Below the pieces are notes generated by a model. That model made no database searches. It was not told the DNA's origin and saw nothing but the letters and a program-made list of their open reading frames with translations. From the NCBI RefSeq assembly GCF_001293465.1, contig NZ_JSYZ01000011.1:203288-267287 (forward strand): a DNA stretch of 64,000 nucleotides, written 5' to 3'. Below are positions 44,369 to 54,247 of this stretch, in pieces (position 1 is the stretch's first letter; each line of letters opens with the position of its first letter). The DNA comes from Pseudomonas asplenii (GTDB lineage Bacteria; Pseudomonadota; Gammaproteobacteria; Pseudomonadales; Pseudomonadaceae). The position numbers and the translations under genes are program-made.

Positions 44369-47300
44369 TGGACAACGCTCAGCAAGCTACTACCCTGGTC
44401 CCATCGCCGACCCTGCTCGGACGCTTTGCCGAACAGGTGCGGGCAACGCCCCTGGCCCTCGCGGTGCTCGACCGGCAGACGCAACTGAACTACCACGAAC
44501 TGGCCGCTGCCAGCGAACGCATCGCCCACGGGTTGCTGGCGCGGGGCGTACTGCCCGGCCAATCCCTGGCGTTGCGCATGCCGCGCTCCTGGCGCTGGCT
44601 GGCGGCAATCCTCGGCGCACTCAAGGTCGGCGCCGTGCTGGTACCGCTGGACCGTGCCAGCCCATTGGCGCGCCAGGCCCGCATGCTGGAGGACGGCGGT
44701 TGCGTCGGCCTGCTGCTGGACGAACCCAGCGCCGAACCATTGGCCAACCTGTGGCAGGCCGACGTCACGGCGCTGCTGGAACACGAGGCGCCGAGCCGGT
44801 TGGCGCTGCCCGGCGAACCGGCCGATGTGAGCTTCCTGTTCTATACCTCGGGCTCGACCGGTACACCGAAGGCGGTGGAAGTCGGCGAGCGTGGCCTGTT
44901 GCGCCTGGTGCAGCCGGATGGCTACATCGACATTCGCCCCGGCGACCGCTTTGCCTGCCTGGCCAACCCGGCCTTCGACGCGATCAGCTTCGAACTCTGG
45001 GCGCCACTGCTCAACGGTGGTGCCTGCGTCATCATCGCCGACGACGACCTGCTCGATGCCCGGCAACTGGCACAGGTGCTGGAGACGCAGCGGGTCGACA
45101 GCCTGTTCATGACTGTGTCGCTGTTCAACACCCTGGCCCAGGAGTACCCGCGTTGTTTTGCCAGCCTGCGCCAGGTCCTGATCGGCGGCGAACAGATCAG
45201 CGCCGTGGCGGTGCGCGACTGGTACCGGGCCAACCCGGACAGCGCCTGCCGGATCTTCAACGTCTACGGCCCGACCGAATGCACCACCTTCGCCCTGTGC
45301 CAACCGATTGCCCGTGATTTCATGGGCGCCTCGGTGCCGATCGGACGTGCCTTGCCCGATACCGGCCTGCGCATCCTCGATGAGCAGCAGCGCCCGGTCA
45401 CGCCGGGCACGGTGGGCGAGCTGTACCTGAGCGGCAGCGGGGTCGCCCGTGGCTACCGCCACCGTCCGGAGGAAACCGCGCGCAGCTTTCTCATACTGGC
45501 GGACGACGCTGGCCAGCCAAGGCGCCATTACCGGACTGGCGATCTGGTCCGGGAGAACGAGGCCGGCCTGGTCGAGTACATCGGCCGGGCCGACCGCCAG
45601 GTCAAGATCCGCGGTTTTCGGATCGAGCCGGGTGAAGTCGAGCAGCGCCTCCTCGAGCATCCCGGGGTCGCCCAGGCCTATGTCTGCACGCGCCGCCAGT
45701 CCGCCGAGGATCACCAGTTGCTGGCGTTCATCGTGCCGCGAGGCACCCTGGAACAGGCCGACTTCGACGCCTACCTGCGGGCGCAGTTGCCGGGCTACAT
45801 GCGCCCGCACCATCTGTTCCTGCTCGACCGCCTGCCCCTGACCGCCAACGGCAAGGTCGATCGCGCCCGGTTGCTGGAACAGGACCGGCAACCCTGGCGC
45901 GCCACACCGACGGGCGAGCTGCCGGCCGCCAGTGAGCAGGGCGCGGAACTGTCCTGGCTGTTGGCGCAGGTGCGGAGCTTGCTCGGCCAGCCATGGCTTG
46001 GCGCCCAGGATGACTGGCTGGGCAGCGGCGGCGATTCGCTCAAGGCCTTGCGCCTGCGCTCGGCGATCCGCCGGCAATGGCAGGTGGAGTTGAACCTGGC
46101 GCAACTGCTGGGCGAGGACTTCGCCGCAGTGGCGGCCAGGCTGGCGACACCGCAGGTGTCCGCGGCGGCATACCCGCCGGCACCGCTGCCGAGCGCCGCC
46201 TGGCGCCTGCCGGCCACCGCCGAGCAACGTCGGTTGTGGTTGCTGCAACAGCGCGAGCCGGACTCGACGGCCTATAACGTGCCGTTGGTGCTGCGCCTGC
46301 CGGTCGGGGTCGACCCGGACGCGTTGGGTGCGGCCGTGGACCAACTGGTCGAGCGCCATGCCGCGTTGCGCACGCGTTTCGTATCCGGACCGGACGGTCT
46401 CGATCAATGGGTCGCCGAGCAGGGCACGCGCTGCCTGCGCATGCCCCCCGGGCGATTTACCGAAGACAACTGGCAGGCTTTTGCCGAACTGGTGTTCGCC
46501 ACCCCGTTCGACCTGGGCACGGCGACGCTGTTCCAGTCCTGGCTGCTGCAGTTCGCCGACGGTAGCGCCCGACTGTTGCTGCATCTGCATCACTGCGTGG
46601 TCGATGGCTGGTCGCTGAACCTGTTGTTCGACGACCTGCTGGCCCTCTACCAGGCCAATCGGCAGGGGCGCCACCTGCCTGAACCGCCCGCTCGCCTGAC
46701 GCCGCTGGAATTTGGCCAGTGGCAGGGGCAATGGAGTGTCGCGCCGTACTATCGCCAGCAGCGCCGTGCCCTGGCGCAGTTCTACCGCGAACAGCCGCCA
46801 GCTTCGCCGGCCCTGGCCCCACAGCGCCGCGTTGGCGGCGCCCAGGCCCGACAATTCCGGCAGAGGCTTGCGCCGTCGCAATCCAGGGCTCTGGAGCAGT
46901 TCTGCACGCAGCAGCGCCTGACCCGTTTCGAGGTGCTGTTCAGCGTCTTCGCCTGGAGCCTGCATGCGCTGACCGGCCTGTCACATCCGCGCATCGCCAG
47001 CCCGGTGTCCAACCGGCCGCTGGGGGAGTTCGAGGAGGCCGTGGGCATGTTCGCCAACACCGTGCTGATCCCGACCGAACTGGATGGCCGGCAGTCGCTG
47101 GAGGCACTGCTGCACGCGCAGACGGATCGGGTTCGCCAGGTCCTGGCGTTGCAGGACGTGGCCCTGGCCGATGTGGTCGAGGACCTGCGGCTGTCGGGCC
47201 AGCAGGCGCTGTTCGACTTCATGTTCGTGCTGGAAAACACCGATTTCAGCAAGCTGGACGGGCTGGGGGCCCAACTCGAATTCAGCGGTCCCGTGCAGGC

Positions 47301-50300
47301 CAAGTGCGCGTTGACCCTGTCCCTGGTGGACAGCCCCGACGGGCTTGCGGCCTGGTGGGAGTACCAGTGCGACCCTTTCGACCTGCAACGTATCGAGGCG
47401 GCCGCCGAGTTGTTTCGCGCCGGTCTGGATCTGTTGCTGCAGGCTCCGGACAGCCCGCTGGACCGGCTGCTGCTACCCTACCGGCACCGCCTGCCGCCGG
47501 CCAGCCTGGGCGAACGGGTACAGCCGCCGTTCGCCACCCTGGCCGACTGGTTCGAACATCAGGTGCGCTGTACCCCGGAGGCCACCGCCCTGGTGGCCGG
47601 CGAGCGGCGGGTGAGCTACCGGCGCCTGAACGAACTGGCCGATACCCTGGCGGCGACTCTCGGCGATGGCGCGAGCCTGCCAGCGTTGGACGGTGAACCG
47701 GGCCCGGTACTGCTGTTCCTCGATACCTCGGTGGAGCATATCGTCGCCCTGCTGGCCCTGGCCAAGCTCAATCTCACCGCCGTGCCGCTCGATCCGGCCT
47801 ATCCGCAGGCGGTGCTGCGCCAGGTGATGAGCCAGTGCCGCGCCCATGGCCTGCTGTACAGCGACGCCACCGAAGCCGCCCTCGAACGCCTGAGCGAGCA
47901 CGCCATCGCGCGGCATCGGGTGGCACTCGATGCGCCGCCGCGGCCGTTTTCCCGGACGCCGCACCAGGGCGAGCGGCCGCTGTACATGCTGTTCACCTCC
48001 GGCTCGACCGGCATTCCCAAGGGCGTCCAGGTCACGGACCGGACCCTGTGCAACCTGCTGCACTGGCAGCGCGGTGCGGGTGAGCTGGCCCCACGGGCGC
48101 GGACCCTGCAGTTCTCCATGCTGTCGTTCGATGTGTCGTTCCAGGAGATTTTCAGCACCCTGTGCGGCGGCGGCTGCTATCACCTGATCGTCCCGGCCTG
48201 GCGTCAGGATGCTCCGGCGCTGCTGGATTACCTGCTGAAGGCGGACATCGAGCGGCTGTTCATGCCCTGCGTGGCCCTGCAGCACCTGGCCGAAACCGCC
48301 GTGCGGCGGGGGATCTATCCGACGCAATTGCGCGAGGTGGTGACGGCGGGGGAACAACTGCTGTGCAACGACACCCTGCGTGAATGGTTCGCCGGCATGC
48401 CCCAGGCCAGTCTGTTCAATCATTACGGTCCGACCGAGACCCATGTGGTCTGCGCCCTGCGTCTTGCGCCAGAACCACGGGACTGGCCGTTGCGCGCGTC
48501 GATCGGCCGGGCGGTGAACAATGCCTGTCTGCTGCTGGTGGATGAACAGGACCGGCCGCTGCCCGCCGGCATGCCGGGTTACCTGCTGGTGGCGGGGCCG
48601 ATGGTCGCCCGCTGCTACCTGGGGGATGCGGCGCTCAATGCCAGCCGCTTCGTCGAACTGCCCGATGATAGCGGAGCCACGCGGCTGTTCTATCGCACCG
48701 GCGATCTGGCCCGGGTCGATGCCCAGGGCTGCCTGCACTACCTGGGGCGCGACGATCAGCAGGTCAAGCTGAGCGGCCATCGCCTGGAGCTTGGCCAGAT
48801 CGAGGCCGCCCTGATGCAACTGCCCGAGGTGAGCGGCGCCGTCGTCACCCTGGACGCCGACTCGGCGAAGCTGAACGCCTACCTGCAACTCGACGGGCCG
48901 CCGCCGGTACCGCAGGCGCTGGACCGGCGACTGGCCCGCGAGTTGCCGGCCCAGGTGCGCATCGATGCCTACTGGCAGGTCGGGGAGTGGCCCCGCACGC
49001 CGAGTGGCAAGGTCGACCGCAAGGCGCTCCAGGGCCTGGGGGAGCCGCTTCCACGGGAGGCGGCAGACGCATCCGCGGAACCGGCCAACCCGTTGCAGCA
49101 GCGTCTGCGCGAACTGTTCGAAGCGGTGATCGGCCGGCCGATCGGGCTCGACCAGAGCTTCTTCGAAGCCGGCGCGACCAGCCTCGGGCTGATGCGCCTG
49201 CACGCCCGCTACAACCAGGAAAGCGACCTCAAGGTGAGCATGGCCGATCTGTTCGAGCAGGTCAGCATCCGTCGCCTGGCGGCCCATCTGGCCAGCACAC
49301 CGGTCGAGGCGCAGCAGCCACTGCGCGGTGGGGACAACAGCCATTCGCCGGTGGCGATCATCGGCATGGCGGTGAATGTCGCCGGCGCGCCCGACCTGGG
49401 CGCGTTCTGGTCGATGGTCCAGGCGGGCGAGTCGGGTATCGAGCTGTTCGCGGCCGAAGAGGGGCTGGTCGGCGCCCGTAGCCAACTGGCCGGGTTGTTC
49501 GACTTCGACCCCGAGTACTTCGGCATCAGCCGCCAGGAAGCACGGCTGATGGACCCGCAGCAACGCCACCTGCTGATGGCCTGTGTCCAGGCACTGGAGC
49601 ACGCGGCACTGGTGCCGTCGGCGGACGGGCCGCGGATCGGACTGCTCGCCAGTTGCGGCGAAACCACCTATTTCCAGCAACTGCTGCGCCAGGCCGGCGA
49701 CAGCGAGCTGCCGGACACCTTCCAGATGGCCTTGCACCACGACAAGGACTTCCTCGCGACCAAGGCCGCCTATCACCTGAACCTCGGCGGGCCGGCCATG
49801 AGCGTGCAGGCCGCCTGCGGCAGCTCGCTGATCGCCGTGCACCTGGCCTGTGCGCTGCTGCGCCAGGGCGATGCCGATGTGATGCTGGCCGCCGGGGTGC
49901 TGGTGGACCCGACGCTGACCGAGGGTTACCGCTACCGGCCGCAGCACATCTTCTCCCGGGACGGCCAGTGCCGACCTTTCAGCGATGATGCCAGCGGTAC
50001 CCTCGGCGCCAGTGGCTACGGGGTGGTGGTGCTCAAGCCGCTGGCCCGGGCACAACGCGATGGCGACCGGATCTACGGGGTCATCGAAGCCTCGGCGCTG
50101 AACAACGACGGCCATGCCAAGATGAGCTATACCGCACCGTCGGTGGCCGGCCAGAGCGCAGTGATCCGCGAGGCGCTGGACAAGGCTGGCCTGCGCGGTG
50201 CCGACATCGGTTATGTCGAGGCCCATGGCACCGGCACGCTGCTGGGGGATCCGATCGAGGTGGCGGCGCTGGGCAAGGCCTTCGGCACGGCCCCGGCGGA

Positions 50301-53300
50301 CAGTTGCGCACTGGCCTCGGTGAAGAGCCAGATCGGTCACCTGGGGGCGGCGGCCGGGGTGGTCGGGTTGATTCGTGCGACCCTGGCGGTGTATCACGCG
50401 GTGGTGCCGGCGAACCTGGGCTTCAATCGGCTCAACCCGCAGATCGATCTGCAAGGCACGCCGTTCTACATCCCGACCCAACCGCGCGCCTGGCCGCCAG
50501 GGCGCCGGCGCGTGGCCGGGGTGAGCAGCTTCGGCATCGGCGGCACCAATGCCCATGCGCTCGTCGCCGCCAGCCCCACGCCCGAGCCGGTTTCGGCAGC
50601 GGGCGCGGCCTGCCTGCTGCTCAGCGCCCACAGCCGCAGTGCACTGTTGCGCAACATGGCGGCGATCAAGGCCTATCGGGAGGCGTTCCCACAGCGGCAT
50701 GAGGCGCTGCTGCGTTTCCTGCAAGCGGGTCGCCGCCAGCAGCGCTGGCGTTATGGCGTGTGCCTGGCGGCCGGGGAGACCTGGCAGGTGGACGAGGCAC
50801 TGATCCGCGAAGTGCCGCCGTCGACCCGCACCTGGTCGGTCGGGGATGCAGAACCGCAGGCCATCCTCCGGGCCTGGTACGACGGTACGCGGCTCACCTG
50901 GCCGACGCGCTCGGCCCCTCCGCCATGGGACCTGCCGCCGTCGGCATTCGATCTCGAGCCGTGCCGGTTCCAGCCGGCGGCCGCGTTGCCGGCGGTGCCG
51001 CTCGACAGCGCAGCGCAATCGACTCGCAATGCCTTGCCGGACTGGTTCCACCAACGCCAATGGGTACGCCTGCGCCGATTGGGCAGCGGCAGCCCCCACG
51101 AACGTCGCGGCACCCTGGTGGTATGTGCCAACGAGGCACTGGACGGCGGCCTGCTGGACGCCTTGGGCCGCGTCTATCGACGGGTGGTCCAGGTCCGCGC
51201 CGGCAACGGCCTGCGGCGCCTGGCTGCCGATCGTTTCGAACTGGATCCGGGTGATTCCCAGGCACTGACGGCGCTGTTGGCCGAACTGATCGCGGCGCAG
51301 GTGGAGGAGTTGGACTGGCTGCACGCGTTGCCGCTGTCGGTCGGTGGCGCGGTGAACGAGCAGAGCCTGGCCGCTGCGCAATGGGCCTGCCTCGACACGC
51401 CGAGCGCCTTGCTCCAGGCCTGGGGCGAGGTCTCGGGGGCGCTGAAGCTGCGGCTCTGGTTGCTGTCCTGGCAGGCCTGTGCAGTCAACGGCGAGGTGCG
51501 GCGTCCGGAGCTGGGCGCCCTGGCCGGGGTCTGTGAGGTGGCGCCGCAGGAGTATCCGCTGCGGGTTCACTGGCTGGACCTGCCGGGTTCGCAGTGGGCG
51601 GACCAGGCCGGCACCTTGGCGGCACTGCTGGGCGACTCGGCGGCATTGCCACGGCGTCTGGCGATTCGCGGCGACTACCTGTGGCAGCCACGCCTGATTG
51701 CCAGCCCGGCACCGGCGTCCCTGCCGGCCTCGCCCTTGTTGCCGGCAACCGGCACCTTCCTGGTGCTGGGGGGTAACGGCGGCATCGGCAGCAGCCTGTG
51801 CGAGCACCTGCTGCAGGCGCCGGGACGGCGGGTGATCGTGCTTTCCCGTCGCGGTGAGCGGCCGCAGAATCTGCGCGACTACGGCGATCGGGTCGAGGTC
51901 GTGCAGGCCGATATTGCCGATCTGGCGCGCTGGCCGAGTGTCGTCGAGCAGTTGGCGCGGCGTTACGGCGAACTGGTCGGCGTCATTCACGCCGCGGGCA
52001 TCGGTGCCGGCAGCCTGATTCGCCATCGCGATGCCCGGCAGATGGACAGCGCCATGGCCGCCAAGACCCTCGGCATGCTGGCGGTGGAAATGCTGATCAC
52101 ACGGTTGTCGCCGGGGTTCGTGCTGTACTGCTCGTCGATGTCGGCGCTGCTCGGCGGTGCCGGGCACCTGGACTATGCCGCTGCCAGCGGGGTCATGGAC
52201 GGTTTTGCCCATTACCAGCCGGAGGCGGCCAGTCGTTGCGTAAGGCTGGGCATCAACTGGGATATCTGGCGCGAACGCGGCATGGCCACCGCCGTGAGTG
52301 CCGGTGACGAGGCTCACCAGCGCCACCTGGCGGTCGGTTTGTCCGTCGAGGAGGGGGCAAAGGTGTTCGACCTTGCGTTGGCCCTGCAACTGCCGCAGTG
52401 CCTGATCTCGACCACTGCGATCGAGGCGTCGCGCGGGTTCTACCCGCGGCGGCACACTGCGCGGGTGCCCGAGGTCGTAGCTCCCTCCGTCGAACGCGGG
52501 CCGGACCCGGCGGCACATCTGGGCGAGTGCCTGTGCCAGTGGCTGGGGGTCGACACCCTGGACGACGAGGACTCGCTGTATGAACTGGGCGCCGACTCGT
52601 TGACCCTGCTCGACCTGATCGACGAGGTGCAGTCGCGGCTGGGCATCGGCCTGCAACTGTCGCAATTGAGCCACAAGGTCAGCCTGCGGGAAATTCTCAC
52701 GCTGATCGAGGGCAGTGGCGCCAGGACGGCTGTCGTCGATTGGGCCCAGGCGGTGCAACTGGATGTCTGGAACAGCGGCAACGGCCGCGACTGGCTATGC
52801 CTGGTGCACCCGGTGGGGGGCGATGTCCAGGCCTATCGCGAGATGGCGGCGGCCTTGCCCGAGGCGCTGGGGGTCTGCGTGATCGCCGATCCGCTGCTGC
52901 AGCATCCGCAGTTGCCGCCGATCGCGATCGAGCAGCGCGCCGCACGTTACCTGGAGGCGCTGCAGAGCCGTTTCCCTCGGCAGTCCTGCCACTGGCGGCT
53001 GGCGGGCTGGTCGTTCGGCGCCTGGGTCGCCCAGGCCATGTGCGCGCAGGCGCAAGCCATGGGCCTGGAACAACCGCTGCTGTACCTGATCGACCCGCCG
53101 GCGCCGGATGCCGGTGCCGAGCTGGCAGGGATGGACGAGGGGCATATCGAGCAGGTGTTCCAACGCGAGTTCGTCCAGCGCTGGCCCCAGGCGAGCGGGC
53201 AGGGGCTGTCCGAGGAAATGCGCGGCTACCTGCAACGCCTCACCGCCTGCTGCAAACACAACATGGCGAGCATGGCCGCCTTCACACCACCGGTTCTGCC

Positions 53301-53517
53301 GAACACCCAGGCCCGGTTGCTGGTCGCCACCCAGGCCAACCCCTATGGTGTCGGTCGCGCCTGGCCGGCCGACCAGCTCAAGGCGGCCTGGCAGGCGCTG
53401 CTGCCGCGGCTGTGCGACTGGCAAGCGCTGGATACCGACCATTACGGCATCGTCGCCGGTCACTGGGCACGGCTGATTGGCGAAACGATCGGCCAGGGAG
53501 GCGAACATGCGGCATGA
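44368..53517 (+). CDS. NRPS4-PKS hybrid: A-T-C-A-T-KS-(AT absent)-KR-ACP-TE
   Basis: A 3049-residue hybrid. It starts with an A-T loading module (T8 GGDS, Ser557), then C9 (HHCVVDG from 741), A9, T9 (GATS, Ser1605). A ketosynthase follows with Cys1817 (AACGSS), His1953 (EAHGTG) and His1991 (GHLGAAAG). No acyltransferase follows. Linker-like remnants remain (LLLSAHSRSALL near 2083; AWYDGTRLTW near 2168), then KR (GGNGGIG near 2467, Tyr2603), ACP (Ser2744) and TE (GWSFGA Ser2882, Asp2909, His3025). Codes: A8 DAFFLGVTFK (Ile/Val type), A9 DVQFVAHVVK (Pro-like). The expected chain is Ile/Val, Pro-like, then one malonyl unit reduced to a beta-hydroxy acid. Malonate must be loaded in trans; no AT gene is in the window. 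AGGAG lies 6 bp before the ATG. Confidence 0.93.
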   Translation: MDNAQQATTLVPSPTLLGRFAEQVRATPLALAVLDRQTQLNYHELAAASERIAHGLLARGVLPGQSLALRMPRSWRWLAAILGALKVGAVLVPLDRASPLARQARMLEDGGCVGLLLDEPSAEPLANLWQADVTALLEHEAPSRLALPGEPADVSFLFYTSGSTGTPKAVEVGERGLLRLVQPDGYIDIRPGDRFACLANPAFDAISFELWAPLLNGGACVIIADDDLLDARQLAQVLETQRVDSLFMTVSLFNTLAQEYPRCFASLRQVLIGGEQISAVAVRDWYRANPDSACRIFNVYGPTECTTFALCQPIARDFMGASVPIGRALPDTGLRILDEQQRPVTPGTVGELYLSGSGVARGYRHRPEETARSFLILADDAGQPRRHYRTGDLVRENEAGLVEYIGRADRQVKIRGFRIEPGEVEQRLLEHPGVAQAYVCTRRQSAEDHQLLAFIVPRGTLEQADFDAYLRAQLPGYMRPHHLFLLDRLPLTANGKVDRARLLEQDRQPWRATPTGELPAASEQGAELSWLLAQVRSLLGQPWLGAQDDWLGSGGDSLKALRLRSAIRRQWQVELNLAQLLGEDFAAVAARLATPQVSAAAYPPAPLPSAAWRLPATAEQRRLWLLQQREPDSTAYNVPLVLRLPVGVDPDALGAAVDQLVERHAALRTRFVSGPDGLDQWVAEQGTRCLRMPPGRFTEDNWQAFAELVFATPFDLGTATLFQSWLLQFADGSARLLLHLHHCVVDGWSLNLLFDDLLALYQANRQGRHLPEPPARLTPLEFGQWQGQWSVAPYYRQQRRALAQFYREQPPASPALAPQRRVGGAQARQFRQRLAPSQSRALEQFCTQQRLTRFEVLFSVFAWSLHALTGLSHPRIASPVSNRPLGEFEEAVGMFANTVLIPTELDGRQSLEALLHAQTDRVRQVLALQDVALADVVEDLRLSGQQALFDFMFVLENTDFSKLDGLGAQLEFSGPVQAKCALTLSLVDSPDGLAAWWEYQCDPFDLQRIEAAAELFRAGLDLLLQAPDSPLDRLLLPYRHRLPPASLGERVQPPFATLADWFEHQVRCTPEATALVAGERRVSYRRLNELADTLAATLGDGASLPALDGEPGPVLLFLDTSVEHIVALLALAKLNLTAVPLDPAYPQAVLRQVMSQCRAHGLLYSDATEAALERLSEHAIARHRVALDAPPRPFSRTPHQGERPLYMLFTSGSTGIPKGVQVTDRTLCNLLHWQRGAGELAPRARTLQFSMLSFDVSFQEIFSTLCGGGCYHLIVPAWRQDAPALLDYLLKADIERLFMPCVALQHLAETAVRRGIYPTQLREVVTAGEQLLCNDTLREWFAGMPQASLFNHYGPTETHVVCALRLAPEPRDWPLRASIGRAVNNACLLLVDEQDRPLPAGMPGYLLVAGPMVARCYLGDAALNASRFVELPDDSGATRLFYRTGDLARVDAQGCLHYLGRDDQQVKLSGHRLELGQIEAALMQLPEVSGAVVTLDADSAKLNAYLQLDGPPPVPQALDRRLARELPAQVRIDAYWQVGEWPRTPSGKVDRKALQGLGEPLPREAADASAEPANPLQQRLRELFEAVIGRPIGLDQSFFEAGATSLGLMRLHARYNQESDLKVSMADLFEQVSIRRLAAHLASTPVEAQQPLRGGDNSHSPVAIIGMAVNVAGAPDLGAFWSMVQAGESGIELFAAEEGLVGARSQLAGLFDFDPEYFGISRQEARLMDPQQRHLLMACVQALEHAALVPSADGPRIGLLASCGETTYFQQLLRQAGDSELPDTFQMALHHDKDFLATKAAYHLNLGGPAMSVQAACGSSLIAVHLACALLRQGDADVMLAAGVLVDPTLTEGYRYRPQHIFSRDGQCRPFSDDASGTLGASGYGVVVLKPLARAQRDGDRIYGVIEASALNNDGHAKMSYTAPSVAGQSAVIREALDKAGLRGADIGYVEAHGTGTLLGDPIEVAALGKAFGTAPADSCALASVKSQIGHLGAAAGVVGLIRATLAVYHAVVPANLGFNRLNPQIDLQGTPFYIPTQPRAWPPGRRRVAGVSSFGIGGTNAHALVAASPTPEPVSAAGAACLLLSAHSRSALLRNMAAIKAYREAFPQRHEALLRFLQAGRRQQRWRYGVCLAAGETWQVDEALIREVPPSTRTWSVGDAEPQAILRAWYDGTRLTWPTRSAPPPWDLPPSAFDLEPCRFQPAAALPAVPLDSAAQSTRNALPDWFHQRQWVRLRRLGSGSPHERRGTLVVCANEALDGGLLDALGRVYRRVVQVRAGNGLRRLAADRFELDPGDSQALTALLAELIAAQVEELDWLHALPLSVGGAVNEQSLAAAQWACLDTPSALLQAWGEVSGALKLRLWLLSWQACAVNGEVRRPELGALAGVCEVAPQEYPLRVHWLDLPGSQWADQAGTLAALLGDSAALPRRLAIRGDYLWQPRLIASPAPASLPASPLLPATGTFLVLGGNGGIGSSLCEHLLQAPGRRVIVLSRRGERPQNLRDYGDRVEVVQADIADLARWPSVVEQLARRYGELVGVIHAAGIGAGSLIRHRDARQMDSAMAAKTLGMLAVEMLITRLSPGFVLYCSSMSALLGGAGHLDYAAASGVMDGFAHYQPEAASRCVRLGINWDIWRERGMATAVSAGDEAHQRHLAVGLSVEEGAKVFDLALALQLPQCLISTTAIEASRGFYPRRHTARVPEVVAPSVERGPDPAAHLGECLCQWLGVDTLDDEDSLYELGADSLTLLDLIDEVQSRLGIGLQLSQLSHKVSLREILTLIEGSGARTAVVDWAQAVQLDVWNSGNGRDWLCLVHPVGGDVQAYREMAAALPEALGVCVIADPLLQHPQLPPIAIEQRAARYLEALQSRFPRQSCHWRLAGWSFGAWVAQAMCAQAQAMGLEQPLLYLIDPPAPDAGAELAGMDEGHIEQVFQREFVQRWPQASGQGLSEEMRGYLQRLTACCKHNMASMAAFTPPVLPNTQARLLVATQANPYGVGRAWPADQLKAAWQALLPRLCDWQALDTDHYGIVAGHWARLIGETIGQGGEHAA

Positions 53518-54247
53518 GCGCAACGCGGACTGGCTGCAGGCGTTGATACCGGTGCTGCTGGCCGGGCAGGCCAAGGACTGGGCACTGCGCTGGAGCAACG
53601 AGTTGCAGGCGGCCCTGGCCGGGTTTGGCGAACCGCCGCCGTTTCGCCTGTTGCACGCCTGGCAGGCCGAGACGGTGTTGCCGGTGTTGCTCGAGGCCGA
53701 CGTCGAGGGCACCAGCGTGGCGCAGCTGAATGTCCTGCGGCAATTGCATCGGCGTGCGGCCCTGGGCCTCAACGGCCGGCGGGGCGAGTGGCTGGCGGCC
53801 CTCAAGCCGGTATTGCCGGCGCTGTACCGGCGAGCCTTTCCCTATGCCACCGGCTATGCCCGGGCCCATGAGATCGCCATGGTCTACGCCAGCGCGCCGG
53901 CCAATACGGCAATGATCGCCGAGCACTTCGGCGATGCCCAGGCCTACGCGGACTACTACGCCCAGCTCAGCACCGATGCCAACGCCGCCGCGTTTGCCGA
54001 TGCCAACAGCCGGGCCTACGCACGAATCGCCGCCGCGGCCTATGCCGACAACGATGCCCAGGCCTACGCCGGCATCTGTGCCGGGGCCACGCGGATCTGC
54101 GCGCTGGTGCGCGCCGGTAGCGGTGAGCGGCAAGCCGATGCCGGACGACAGGTATTCAGGCACCTGGCAGAAGGCTTGAGCCGCTGCCTGATCGAGGCGG
54201 CTCCGGCCGCACGGGGTTATTTCTCTGGAGAGCAGCATGAACAATGA
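53507..54247 (+). CDS. Uncharacterised Ala/Tyr-rich protein of the NRPS operon
   Basis: A 246-residue protein I do not recognise. The first 110 residues are mixed and contain Trp and Arg (ADWLQALIPVLLAGQAKDWA, LNGRRGEWLAALKPVLPALY). Residues about 115-200 are extraordinarily rich in Ala with regularly spaced Tyr/Phe and Asp (for example DAQAYADYYAQLSTDANAAA and AYARIAAAAYADNDAQAYAG), as in stacked amphipathic helices. There are no Cys clusters, signal peptide or nucleotide-binding motif. It overlaps the NRPS4 stop by 11 bp with GGGAGG upstream, and its own stop overlaps the MbtH start by 11 bp, so it is made in step with the synthetases. It could be a structural or tailoring partner; no function is assigned. 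Confidence 0.88.
   Translation: MRHERNADWLQALIPVLLAGQAKDWALRWSNELQAALAGFGEPPPFRLLHAWQAETVLPVLLEADVEGTSVAQLNVLRQLHRRAALGLNGRRGEWLAALKPVLPALYRRAFPYATGYARAHEIAMVYASAPANTAMIAEHFGDAQAYADYYAQLSTDANAAAFADANSRAYARIAAAAYADNDAQAYAGICAGATRICALVRAGSGERQADAGRQVFRHLAEGLSRCLIEAAPAARGYFSGEQHEQ

Noticed and set aside
50617..51760. A degenerate AT domain between KS and KR
   Set aside because: The segment between the linker-like motifs is too short and lacks an AT nucleophile motif; the rest matches the N-terminal structural part of a KR.
47473..52758. Minus-strand open frame of about 1761 codons opposite NRPS4
   Set aside because: Same cause; no family motif, and the plus strand encodes intact A, T, KS, KR, ACP and TE signatures. 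The open frames opposite NRPS2 (31593-34430, 34938-39000) and NRPS3 (41879-44257) were rejected for the same reason.
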